From assembly GCF_963422355.1 (NCBI RefSeq), contig NC_085103.1, positions 4,970,548 to 5,034,547 on the forward strand: a stretch of DNA of 64,000 nt. The letters are read 5' to 3'. The stretch is from Corticium candelabrum. Taxonomy: Eukaryota; Porifera; Homoscleromorpha; Homosclerophorida; Plakinidae. Made by a program: the position numbers and the translations under genes. Below are positions 22,420 through 32,313 of this stretch, one piece after another (the stretch's first letter is position 1; the number at the start of each line of letters is the position of its first letter). The notes under the pieces are model-generated. The model ran no database searches and was not told the DNA's origin. It saw only the letters and a program-made list of their open reading frames with translations.

Positions 22420-23340
22420 TCACAGAATTCCCTTTTTAACCAGTACAGCACAGAAATTACCATCACCTTCTGATTCTCTTTGAGAAAAGTACAGGTCCAT
22501 CAAACACTTTATGGCATGATGATGCTGCTCTTGCTTTGCAAGATTAATGATCTTCCCACACCATCTAGTCTTCCAATCAACTGACATTGTCTCCTTCACA
22601 TCAGCTTCCCCCAAAATTCGACCAAATTCAAGGAAGCACTTAAAATACATGAAGCATAACAGCACATAAGAAGGAAAGCTTTTCAAAACTAGCTAACTTC
22701 ATCAACACATCTCAAAGATGGCTGGGTTGCAAGAATTGCTGACGCAGCCTGAGGATCACTTATTACCAAACTCCTTCGAAAAGAAAGTCTGTTCATCAGT
22801 TGCACCACAACTTCTTTAGAGGGATTGTTCTTTTGTACAACTCCTGAAGCTCCTTAACATGTCGATTATAGAAATGAACATCTTGTCCTCGTTGAGGTGG
22901 GGTATGGCCTTGGACTTAGCAGTTAATGATTCTTTTTGGGTTGTGGCTGTTGATCCTCTTGGCAACAACTTGATGTTGCCAAAACCTCCAGATCTCCAAA
23001 ACCTTTTAAACATGTTGCGACGCATCTCAACCAGTTACTCCTACATAAAACACCAAACTATACGAATGATACAACAAAAAGATTGCAACTCTTCTTGCAT
23101 GTCCATTTCCCATAGAATACCTTAAGAAAAGGTACTTGGTGCATATTCAATCGGTGACCAGAGTAAAGTCAATTGATGATGGATAGCATTTGAATGCAAA
23201 GACTCCATGTGCAACAGCAGTGACAAATTTGCCATAGTTGTAACAGACGTAGACCCCTTCTTCAGATCAGCCTCAACATCTGCTGAAAAATTTTGGGGAA
23301 GAGGAAAAGGCTGAGAAAGAGGACGTTTGCTGTCTCGATC
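22420..23340 (-). pseudogene. SAMD3-like (sterile alpha motif protein 3-type) gene remnant
   Basis: The minus-strand order of motifs follows the SAMD3-like family. First comes KRPLSQPFPLPQNFSADVEA (23270-23340), then LRYSMGNGHA in another frame, then GQDVHFYNRHVKELQELYKR. After a frameshift near 22830 come NPSKEVVVQLMNRLSFRRS and SAILATQPSL, and finally EFGRILGEADVKE and KTRWCGKIINLAK (22530-22630). Family members carry xxFPLPxxFxxDVExxL, LxDSxGNGH, EDxxSYxRHVKxLxxEWxK and a later EFxRI segment. At least one frameshift breaks the reading. Their function is unknown; many copies in invertebrates seem to be spread with transposons. Confidence 0.6.
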
Positions 23341-23429
23341 TGCACAACAAACATTATGATAAACAATAAGACAACACGTGTTCCAAACACAACTGCATGC
23401 ACCTTTACTCTCGTTGTATTTACCCATAA

Positions 23430-25125
23430 TGATAACTAAAATTTAGCAACATTCAACTGTTCACACACACACTGATGACTGTTGGTCTATTCTTTGCCAA
23501 TGCCATGACAATGGAGCTACCCTAGCTTAGTCGTATACCATTCCAATGACAGCATGTCCTTTCTCCCACCCATCTCAACAATATGGGTACAACTATTAGC
23601 ATGCAAGACTAACTGCATTATGCATAACAAATTATAGGTGTAAAGGCAAATCTTTTTATAGGGACTTGGCCTCAATTGTGTGCAAGCTCGTTACACCTAT
23701 GCAAACATAACAACGTAATTTCATTGTTCAGTAGCTAAATCATCAATGACATGACTCTATCAGTGCAAGAGCATGTGGCCCAGAAATGGGTGGTGTCTTT
23801 CGTTGGGAATCGTCTGGAGTCGATGTCTTTTCAGGTATGCTTAGTTCATATCACAACTTTTAACACGTCTTGAAAGAAGTTGGCAATGTCTACTGTAGAT
23901 CAGCCTAATAAGAGCAGTGCTGACTGTCCCATATGCTGAGCTAAGCTACGTCATGAGAATGCCCGACTGACTTCAATTTTGTCTAGACAATTGTATCTCC
24001 TCGCCAAACAACCAAGTATTCTGGCTGTTGGAATGTGAAATATTATACTGAAACACCAGCGTATGCACAATCGTGACCAAGTCCCTTTAACTAATGTTCT
24101 TGGAAATAGTACTGTATGATACAACATCCTTGTCACAAACCTTCAGAAGATGGTGAAAATTTGACTTCAACACTATTACTACTCATGCCTAAAGAAAGAG
24201 AAAATCACTAGAATAGTACTAAGGCATACTGTTCAAATACACATCATACATGGCCCAGGTGAGACGTTGCTGGCAGCAGATATGGGCCTTGAAGAAGCTG
24301 AAGATGCTAGTAAGTATCAGCAACAGACACAGTGTTACTCAAGTATAGTTAATGACTCCAGACATTACACATACATTAACATTGGATACAGATAGGTACA
24401 TGAACCATACATGATTGTCTCTCAGAAGAACTGAAGCCATTACAGTCGGTCAGTGAAAATGCTAGTACAATAACATTTACAACAGAAGAATCACCGCTTG
24501 GTTACTGCTAAGAACGAACCATCTGCAGGCAATGTGGAAAATGAAGCATCATTTGCACCATTTGCACCATCAAAGACAACTGGTATTGAACGAAGTTTGA
24601 AGTGTAGTAGATATACTACGGATACCGGTACAGTGTGTACTTGATTGCAAGTCTGGGTCAGTATCATCAAAATACGGAAAGTTGGACTCGTTGAAAACCG
24701 ACGACGCTGGAAAAACGGCAAATAATCAACGCTGTTATTTACCAAAGAAAACGGCTTACCATTGCTACCAGCAGCACTCTCACAAAGAGGCCGGGCGTAG
24801 ACGGCATCGTACAAACACAGTAGCATACAGTGCGCGAGTGTGTGTTGAACTAGAGATAGGCACCAGCTTGGTTTGGAAAACTGAAAGCGTAGACAATGAC
24901 GTAGTCAAGCACATGGTCAACTCACCAAAGGATTGACTTCTAGAATCACTGTAACTTTAGTCTTGTTGTCAATCACAATGTCATCCTCCAAATCAAGCCA
25001 TTCTTCGAACTCTAACAAAAAATGCTGAAAAATTGGCCGGTCCACAGATCTCAGGCTGGGAAAGACCTGCAGTGACGCTTCCCTGGTCTACATCGGTCCA
25101 AGGATCGGGTCTGCTACGTGAGACT
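23430..25125. other. No gene recognised
   Basis: Overlapping frames of up to 111 codons at 24491-24936 show no family. Nothing else stands out before the LTR element. Confidence 0.4.
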
Positions 25126-25252
25126 TGTGGTGTTATACGGTTTGTATTTATTCTACTCAACACACTAGAACTCAACACACTACGAAGACATACTACGAAG
25201 ATACAATAGTTACGCATGCGTGTCACTACGCTATTAATAGAGTCACTCCACA
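25126..25252 (-). repeat. 3' LTR of the gypsy element
   Basis: 127 bp, TGTGGTGTTATACGG to GAGTCACTCCACA on the plus strand, identical to 29147-29273. Because the element is on the minus strand, this is the 3' copy. Confidence 0.95.
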
Positions 25253-25259
25253 TCTCCCC

Positions 25260-28200
25260 TTACAGGTCGAGTTTCATCGGCCTCTTTATTTGACAACCAG
25301 TCTGGCTTCTCGTTTGTGGCCTGGTTGGTGTTGTTTGACCAGTTTCCGTATTCTGGGGACTTCCGATTTCAGGTGAAGTGCCAAACTTTGGGATGGCTTT
25401 CAAATGTCCTCTATTTCTCCTCACCTCCCCTTTGTCTGTTTTAATGACATAGGATCGTGGAGTGTGGCCTGGACCGACGATTGTCCCTTGAGCTGGCTCT
25501 TTACTTGACGTTATCCAGACTTCCGTGTCCTTTTGTAATTGGGGCAGGTCTTTAGCTCGATGTCTGGAGTCAAAGTTCTTCTTCTGTTTGCTTTTGAAAA
25601 AATTATCTGCTTCACGAAAATTCCTCAGATAATCCCAGTGTGGGGTGAGTTGTGCTGTCGACTGTGGCATTGTTGTTCTCAATCGTCTTCCCATGAGCAA
25701 TTCTGAAGGACTGAGAGTGCACCAAGGCAGTGGCGTGGATCTGTAAGCCAGTAGCCCGAGATGTGGGTCCTCCGCCTTTGTCAGTAGCTGTTTGATGGAT
25801 TTGACCATCCGCTCCACGAGTCCGTTGCTCTGCGGGTACCTAGGGCTGCTGGTTATCATGACGAATCCATAAGCCTTAGCGAACTCTTTGGTTTCCCGAG
25901 CGATATACTGAGGTCCGTTGTCACTCCTGAGAATATCAGGGATGCCGTGACGGGCAAAAACAGATTTCAAGGCTTGAATTACTGCTAAGGCTGTGGTGGA
26001 CGTCAACTTGATAAGCTCTGGATATCTTGAGAAGTAGTCAATGACAACAAGATAATGAGCTCCATTTAACTCCATCAAGTCCGTTCCCACAACTTGCCAA
26101 GGAAAATCCGGTAACTGAGAAGTCATGAGTGGTTCAGTTCCTTGTGGATTCTCCTTTGCACATGTGGGGCATTGTTGCACCAATTGATATATCTGTTGTG
26201 TTATCCCCGGCCACCAGACGGAGGTGTGTGCTCTCTGTCTGCAACGAACTATGCCCTGATGACCCTCATGAATTTTGGTCAGGACATCTTTTCTGAGTTC
26301 GTCAGGAATCACTACACGGTTGTTGTATAGTAGTAGGTCGTTGTGTACCGTCAGTAGCGATCTTACTCTCCAAAACGGGATTAGAGAAGTTTCCTCAGGA
26401 CATTTGTCGGGCCATTGTGACTGACTGTACTGCATCACTTGGGCACACGTGGCATTTCTAGCTTGTGCTTCTCGGTACGTTTGTAGTCTGTCCGTTGTAG
26501 TTGGTAAATTAGCAACTACCTCATTGATGAAGGTCTCAACATCGTCCTGTAGAGAATCCTCCGTGATCTGTTCTTGTAGGGGTGCTCTTGACAACGTGTC
26601 AGCTGTATAAAGCAGTTTCCCAGGTACATGTTCAATTGTGAAGTCGTATCTCGCCAAACGAAGTCTAAAACGAACAATTCTTGGCGGTAACCTGTCCAAG
26701 TGCTTAGTGCTAAGCAAAGGAACTAACGGCTTGTGGTCGGTCTCGATATGAAATTTGCGACCAAGTACGTAATCTTGAAACTTATCGCAAGCCCATGTTA
26801 ATGACAGAGCTTCCTTTTCAATTTGCGCGTAGCGCTTCTCAGTATCTGTCATGGACCGTGATGCGTATGCTATCGGCTTCCATTTATCTCCGGCTTCTTG
26901 AAGAAGTACCGCGCCTAGACCGTGTGATGACGCGTCAGCGGATACTTTCACCTTCTTCTGCGGATTGTACAGCTCCAGGACAGTAGGACGAGTCAATTCA
27001 TCTTTGATTCTTGTGAATGCTTGCTCTTGTGGATGTTCCCATAACCATGAGCATCTCGTACTCAACAGCTCTCTCAAAGGTTGACTTATCTCTGAAAGAT
27101 GTGGTGAAAATTTTCCCAATTGGTTTGCCATCCCCATGAAGCGGCGCAATTCTGATACGTTCTTGGGCTGTTCTAGGTCTTGGATAGCTTTCAGCCGGGC
27201 TGGATCCGCTCTGAGACCTTTGCCATCAATAATGTGACCAAGAAATTTGACGGTGTGTACCCCAAACTCACATTTGGCCTTATTTAGAGTTGCTCCTGCT
27301 GCTTGCAGTCGTTGTAAGACCGAAGTCAGTCGGTCGTCGTGTTCCGTTTGACTTGTTCCGAATATGAGAATATCGTCCATGTGACATAATACTCCAGGTA
27401 GTCCCGAAAGAATCTTGCTCATTCGCCGTTGGAAAAGCTCGGGCGCACTAGCGATGCCGAATGGTAACTTGTTGAAGCAGTACCGTCCGTGAGGAGTGAC
27501 AAAGGTAGTCAGTAGCCTAGATTCCACCTCTAGAGGTATCTGCCAAAACCCACTATTAGCATCGATTTTGCTAAACGTTGTGGCTCCCGCCAATTGAGCA
27601 AGTGTGTCGTCCACTTTGGGTATGGGGTAAATCTCTCGTAGTACATTCTCGTTGAGGGGTTTCATATCTACGCAAATCCTGACGTCTCCTGTCTTTTTCC
27701 TGACTACAACCATACCAGCGCACCATTCTGTAGGGTCTTCCACTTGTGAGATGACGCCAATCGTTTCCATTCGATCTAGTTCTTCTTTGACTTGTTGTCT
27801 GAGAGAAATTGGAACATTCCGGGGTGTGTACAGCGCATAGAGCTTGGCTCCCTCTCTAAGCTTGATTTTGTATGGATCACCAAGATTACCCAGTCCCTGA
27901 AAAACTTTGGGAAATCGGTCTGGTATGGTGGTTCCTACACTGGTCGCTTGGATCCTGTGGACAAGTTGTAACGATGTGATAGCCGGTAACCCTAGTAAAT
28001 TGGTTTTCAATCCCTGGACAACGAAGATAGTCTCCTCTGATGTCTTGTTATTCACTGATAGTGTACTTGTGAATTGTCCCAATGTCCGAAGAGCTGTAGA
28101 TGTTGGTCCATACAAGGCCTTGGACGGTTTCTGTAACTTTGGCATTTCTAACATTCTATGTGCCTCTTCTGTGATCACTGTCACCTCGGCCCCCGTATCT

Positions 28201-29147
28201 AACTTGAATGTTAGCTCTTTGCCTCCTACTGAAATTTTGGAAGACCATGTGATCCTTTTGGATACGTTCACTGGAAATACATAGGCCCCGTCTCGACTCT
28301 CACTGTCCACATTTTCGATTGTCTTCGAGAAACATTGAGCTCCAAAGTGACCCTTTCGGTTACACTTTGAACACCTGGCTTGTCTTGCTGGACAGTAGGC
28401 TTCTTTAGCATGATATCTTCCGCAGCGCTTACATTGGTGTCGCGCGGGTGGGGTTGCCGACTTTGACCGTCCGCCGCCAAACTGGTGTCTGCTTGCTTGC
28501 GATTTGCCACCTGTGGTGCCGCTTTTACCGCCTGCTGTGCCGCTTTTAGCGCCGTTTCGCACTTGCTCTATGACAATTGGATGGTCCTTGCTGCCGTCAC
28601 CTTGCAGATGTTTATGCTGTTCTTTCACGGCTTCTCTCTGTCTTGTAGATCGTTTGACCTTCTCCAACGTAAGCTCAGCATCACACTGTAGACGTTCTGA
28701 TAGCGCCTGGTCTCTTATTCCGACGACAATTCTGTCCCTCAGCATTTCCTGTTGCAAACTTCCGTATTCGCATGTCTCGACCAGTTCGTACAAAGCGGTG
28801 ATATACTGCTCGATAGACTCTCCCTCTAACTGATTTCGTCGATTGAAGCGCGCTCTCTCGTAGATCACGTTGCGACGTATGCGGAAAAATTCTTCGAATT
28901 TAGCAATCACCTCATCGTACTTCTTTTTGTTGTCTTCCGTGATGTTGGTGGAAGTTAGGACTCCCTCTGCGTCCTCTCCCATGCAGTAGAGTAACGTGGA
29001 CACTTGACGTACTTCGTCCGCGTCTGCCAGGCCTGAGGCGATTCGAAACTGTGCGAATCTTCTCTTCCACCTCGGCCAGTCGTCTGGCTGCCGAAAGTTG
29101 AAAGGACCTGGTGGTTCGAGTCGTATGAGTCCCACTCCTGTCGCCAT
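25260..29147 (-). CDS. Gag-Pol polyprotein of the Ty3/gypsy element, 1295 aa
   Basis: The protein starts with a Gag region (about 1-235) and has two zinc knuckles (about 239-272, CKRCGRYH and CSKCNRKGHFGAQC). The protease box is FKLDTGAEVTVI (about 314-325). Reverse transcriptase spans about 430-610 with FSKIDANSGFWQIPL and LPFGIASAPELFQRRM. Its catalytic box is LCHMDDILIFG, with His in place of the usual Tyr. RNase H follows (SADASSHGLGAVLLQ, about 736; ETDHKPL, about 802). Integrase has the H-x3-H, C-x2-C finger (about 960-996) and the D, D, E residues in GTDLMEL, RSDNGPQ and NGLVERM (about 1023, 1076 and 1112). No stop or frameshift. The start ATG uses the last base of the 5' LTR and overlaps the primer binding site; the stop overlaps the polypurine tract. 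Confidence 0.95.
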   Translation of the reverse strand: MATGVGLIRLEPPGPFNFRQPDDWPRWKRRFAQFRIASGLADADEVRQVSTLLYCMGEDAEGVLTSTNITEDNKKKYDEVIAKFEEFFRIRRNVIYERARFNRRNQLEGESIEQYITALYELVETCEYGSLQQEMLRDRIVVGIRDQALSERLQCDAELTLEKVKRSTRQREAVKEQHKHLQGDGSKDHPIVIEQVRNGAKSGTAGGKSGTTGGKSQASRHQFGGGRSKSATPPARHQCKRCGRYHAKEAYCPARQARCSKCNRKGHFGAQCFSKTIENVDSESRDGAYVFPVNVSKRITWSSKISVGGKELTFKLDTGAEVTVITEEAHRMLEMPKLQKPSKALYGPTSTALRTLGQFTSTLSVNNKTSEETIFVVQGLKTNLLGLPAITSLQLVHRIQATSVGTTIPDRFPKVFQGLGNLGDPYKIKLREGAKLYALYTPRNVPISLRQQVKEELDRMETIGVISQVEDPTEWCAGMVVVRKKTGDVRICVDMKPLNENVLREIYPIPKVDDTLAQLAGATTFSKIDANSGFWQIPLEVESRLLTTFVTPHGRYCFNKLPFGIASAPELFQRRMSKILSGLPGVLCHMDDILIFGTSQTEHDDRLTSVLQRLQAAGATLNKAKCEFGVHTVKFLGHIIDGKGLRADPARLKAIQDLEQPKNVSELRRFMGMANQLGKFSPHLSEISQPLRELLSTRCSWLWEHPQEQAFTRIKDELTRPTVLELYNPQKKVKVSADASSHGLGAVLLQEAGDKWKPIAYASRSMTDTEKRYAQIEKEALSLTWACDKFQDYVLGRKFHIETDHKPLVPLLSTKHLDRLPPRIVRFRLRLARYDFTIEHVPGKLLYTADTLSRAPLQEQITEDSLQDDVETFINEVVANLPTTTDRLQTYREAQARNATCAQVMQYSQSQWPDKCPEETSLIPFWRVRSLLTVHNDLLLYNNRVVIPDELRKDVLTKIHEGHQGIVRCRQRAHTSVWWPGITQQIYQLVQQCPTCAKENPQGTEPLMTSQLPDFPWQVVGTDLMELNGAHYLVVIDYFSRYPELIKLTSTTALAVIQALKSVFARHGIPDILRSDNGPQYIARETKEFAKAYGFVMITSSPRYPQSNGLVERMVKSIKQLLTKAEDPHLGLLAYRSTPLPWCTLSPSELLMGRRLRTTMPQSTAQLTPHWDYLRNFREADNFFKSKQKKNFDSRHRAKDLPQLQKDTEVWITSSKEPAQGTIVGPGHTPRSYVIKTDKGEVRRNRGHLKAIPKFGTSPEIGSPQNTETGQTTPTRPQTRSQTGCQIKRPMKLDL

Positions 29148-29273
29148 GTGGTGTTATACGGTTTGTATTTATTCTACTCAACACACTAGAACTCAACACA
29201 CTACGAAGACATACTACGAAGATACAATAGTTACGCATGCGTGTCACTACGCTATTAATAGAGTCACTCCACA
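29147..29273 (-). repeat. 5' LTR of the gypsy element
   Basis: 127 bp and identical to 25126-25252. On the minus strand it lies upstream of Gag-Pol and should hold the promoter; it is short for a gypsy LTR. Confidence 0.95.
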
Positions 29274-29278
29274 AGACT

Positions 29279-30055
29279 ACGCATGCTAGGCGGGTGACAA
29301 GTGTACTGTACTGCTGAAGAATCGTCACCCCTAGATCATTGTATCAATGATCCCTTTCCTTCTCTGCCCGAAGCAGACACAGACACAGGCACACACTTCT
29401 TCCCAGCTAGCTTGCAGCACATGAAGCACGTGGAACAGACAGCTTTGACTATAGTTGTGAGAATCACGCGGTCTGATATCGATGTCACCTGTTTATAAGT
29501 CTTTGGCGGCACACACCGGAGTGAAGACGCAGGCCATCGTCAAAGGAAGGTATGTAGCACCCGAGTGAACAGGTAGCCGACACCTTGGTAAATACAGACG
29601 GGCTAGAGTATAGCGCACGTTACAGATATGGCCGCAATGCGTTTGACGGTACGTCTACTCGTTCTCGCCCTAGACTGCAGCACATTGCGGAAGTGCGCTG
29701 TATGGATGTGGACTTTAGAGTCGAGCGTAGAGTGAATCACTGCCCAGCAGTGTTCACAAACACTCGTTCCTTCAAGTCTCACGTCCACAGAAACACCGGT
29801 ATCGCGATGTCATCTGGCGAGAAGAGGCAGGCAGCAGTCACAGCCAAGCAACTGACAACTTTGGCGAACAATTTTGCGAGGAAGAAGGGATTTATGATGA
29901 CCATGAACTACCAGCCACCTTATTAATTAATTGATCCAGGGACACTGAAATACACCTCTGATACATTCTTGCTTAAGTGAAGGCACGTTCACAGATCAAC
30001 TTGTAGTAGGAAATTGGGCAATGCTGCACATGGGCGACACGCAACCAGTGTACTT
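29279..30055. other. No recognised gene; one open frame at 29585-29926 (+)
   Basis: A 113-codon plus-strand frame contains VFTNTRSFKSHVHRNTGI, faintly like a zinc-finger linker, but lacks the cysteine pair needed. I assign nothing. Confidence 0.35.
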
Positions 30056-30059
30056 ACTT

Positions 30060-31091
30060 GATTGCCTGTGTACTGCCAGATAAATCCTGAATCCACTTAG
30101 CATCTTGAATTAAGACAGTAACAAAGTTCAGAGTACAAAGACAGATGTTATAGAGAGCTTGGTTGTCAATACAGTAGGTCTCATCAGTATTCTCAACGAG
30201 CTGCATGCTCGCTAGCTGGTGGATAGACAGAGTGGCATCGTATGGCTCAACAACCGTGCCACTGACTTCAGGAGATGGAACAACAGAGAACGTGTTTGTG
30301 ATACGATCAGGGTACTCTTCACGGATCTTAGAAATTGGTAAGGTGTCCACCTCTGATCCTGTTCTTCCACCCAATGAATGAGTGAACTGAAAACCTTGCA
30401 GACAGTCTCATCCTTCTGCTTCTTTTCTTATCACATCAAGAACAGAGTCAACAAGTTCCGCTCCTTCTGTGTAGTGGTCCTTAGCCCAGTTGTCTCTAGC
30501 ACCACTCTGCCAGACTGGCTTCTAGAAACCATTGTATGTAACGCACGTTAATTCTAGACATTCCTCACCGAACACAAATTTTTAGGCCAAAAAACTGTCC
30601 AAGTGGTCCAAACCAACTGAATCCATTGTTCCCGGCTCTAGACTAACGAGAACGGCGCGTGCAACGTATTTCCTGCCTAGAATTTCAAACAGAATTTGTA
30701 AAGCACACTTGCCGTTTCCTAGCAACGATTACATTTAGAGAAACCTGTTGCTTCGTTGCACGTATTCTAACAGAGACATAGCTATACGTATAGTTAAGCT
30801 AGCCTCGACGCTAGCCATCTTTTTATACGTGGTGGAGGTAACGGGCGCGATGATATACGTTGAGTTCACATGACCGGAAACGAAGTTGTCACTGTTTAGA
30901 GCGAAATAATCTTGGCTACGCCACGTTGATCCGCTCGAGCTGAAGATCAGAATCACCGTGATAAGTTCCGGGGGAATCAATATCATCCCCATCAGAACTA
31001 ACTTCCCAAAACTGAAATAGCATGTTTTGTTGAAGACTTCGGAATACATTAACCCTTGCTGTCCTGCTTGTAATTGAACAGTTTCACGCAT
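30060..31091 (-). pseudogene. Beta-tubulin pseudogene with retained introns
   Basis: On the minus strand the gene begins [13 protein letters not shown] (31091). After an AG at about 31023 comes FWEVSSDG and [15 protein letters not shown], then a stop, and LFR and DNFVSG fragments near 30880. After a roughly 370-bp break there is [33 protein letters not shown], a TGA stop, [14 protein letters not shown] and [20 protein letters not shown]. It continues [14 protein letters not shown] and [17 protein letters not shown]. These match beta-tubulin from its N-terminus to about residue 210. A four-residue insert (ASMQ) follows HQL. A deletion removes about 35 residues before LFR. It is a non-processed decayed gene, and a copy of its 3' part lies at 61078-61264. 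Confidence 0.85.
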
Positions 31092-32313
31092 TTTCTACGA
31101 GATGGCGATGGAAATGACCGTGTAACTAGGCTGAAAAGAGTAAGTTACGTACTCATGCAATGCAAGTGAGACACGCGGCTATCTCAATGGTGAGACTGTT
31201 TCACCTAATGATCGACAGACTGAGAACACTCACATGAACGTGATACGTAACATTAGTGCGCACGCTCAACTGGTACTTACGACATGCAGCCAGTGGATTC
31301 AATAGACAAAATTGAAATTGCATCGACGAATCAAGAAGACAATGTCGATAGATGTTTACTACACACTGTCTTTACCTAGAGAGAGTGGTAGTCAACCATC
31401 ACAATTTGAGCAGCGTATACTCATTAGCTTAGAGGATTTATAGAAATTCAGACAATCTAGCACGAGCTCATGAAGACCCTAGTGCTTTGGTAGTACATGT
31501 ATACGTATACAAAGCAACGGTTGCAATATGGCTGGGCCATCTGCTGTAGATTAGTACGGTACCATAGTATAGAACGATGTTTTCAAGCAGAAAAAGGCGA
31601 ACACATAGGCCTAGAGACCTCAAATCGTTACATCTCAGTCTCTCTGATGCTATAATAATCTTGTTGTCTAGAAAATAATGTTGTGACATGCTGTGTGTGT
31701 GTGTGCGTGCGTGCGTGTGTATGTGTGTGTAACCAGTCCCGCTGTGCTTTCAGCTTTCCCAAAGTATCACTAATTTTCACATTATACTGCATGCGTAATA
31801 CGCTACAATTGGACAATTTCATGCATTTCGATAATGACCGTGGAAGCTGCAAAACGAATTAAATGACTCGACGTGATACACAAGAACGAGGTGACCGTGA
31901 CACAGTTCCAACCAATGACAGAGCTGCTAATTATCATCGCATAACCGTGAAACTTTATAGTATGTACTCACGTTCACAAGCTTCGAAAACCAGCTGAATT
32001 ATGTTCCAAGTTAGCAAACGATCATTCCAATTTTTAGTTTATAATAATAGTCAGCCATCACAATTTGCGTTGCGAGTGCATTGTAGCTAGATATTAAACC
32101 TAAACTAAATGCATAACGTCACAATTTCAATATCAGTTTCGAGTGATATCATGTAATAACAGCAACACTGACTAGATAAAAGACACCAGAGCATCACTAA
32201 GACTGTCCAAGGCAAACGTATAATATTCGATTGCATGCTACGTAATAAACTACTGCATGCATGCCAGAGCTGCAATCATGTCTTACTGCGATATGTTGCT
32301 AATACTTTGCCAC
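31092..32313. other. 3' flank of the VLIG gene; no gene seen
   Basis: A short (GT)n tract with GC interruptions is at 31689-31729. Otherwise it is AT-rich, unannotated DNA. Confidence 0.5.

Larger units (their letters stand above)
25126..29273 (-). mobile_element. Ty3/gypsy LTR retrotransposon, apparently intact
   Basis: The element is 4148 bp long, oriented on the minus strand and flanked by AGACT (25121-25125 and 29274-29278), a 5-bp target duplication. Its LTRs (25126-25252 and 29147-29273, TGTGG to CCACA) are 127 bp and identical by eye, so the insertion is recent. A polypurine tract, AAGGGGAGA, abuts the 3' LTR at 25253-25261. The primer binding site begins TGGCGACAGGAGTGGG directly after the 5' LTR. 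One uninterrupted Gag-Pol frame fills the whole interior. Confidence 0.95.

Noticed and set aside
28912..29328. A separate 138-codon protein starting upstream of the gypsy 5' LTR
   Set aside because: It reads through the LTR and an alternative frame of gag; the gag-pol frame explains this DNA.
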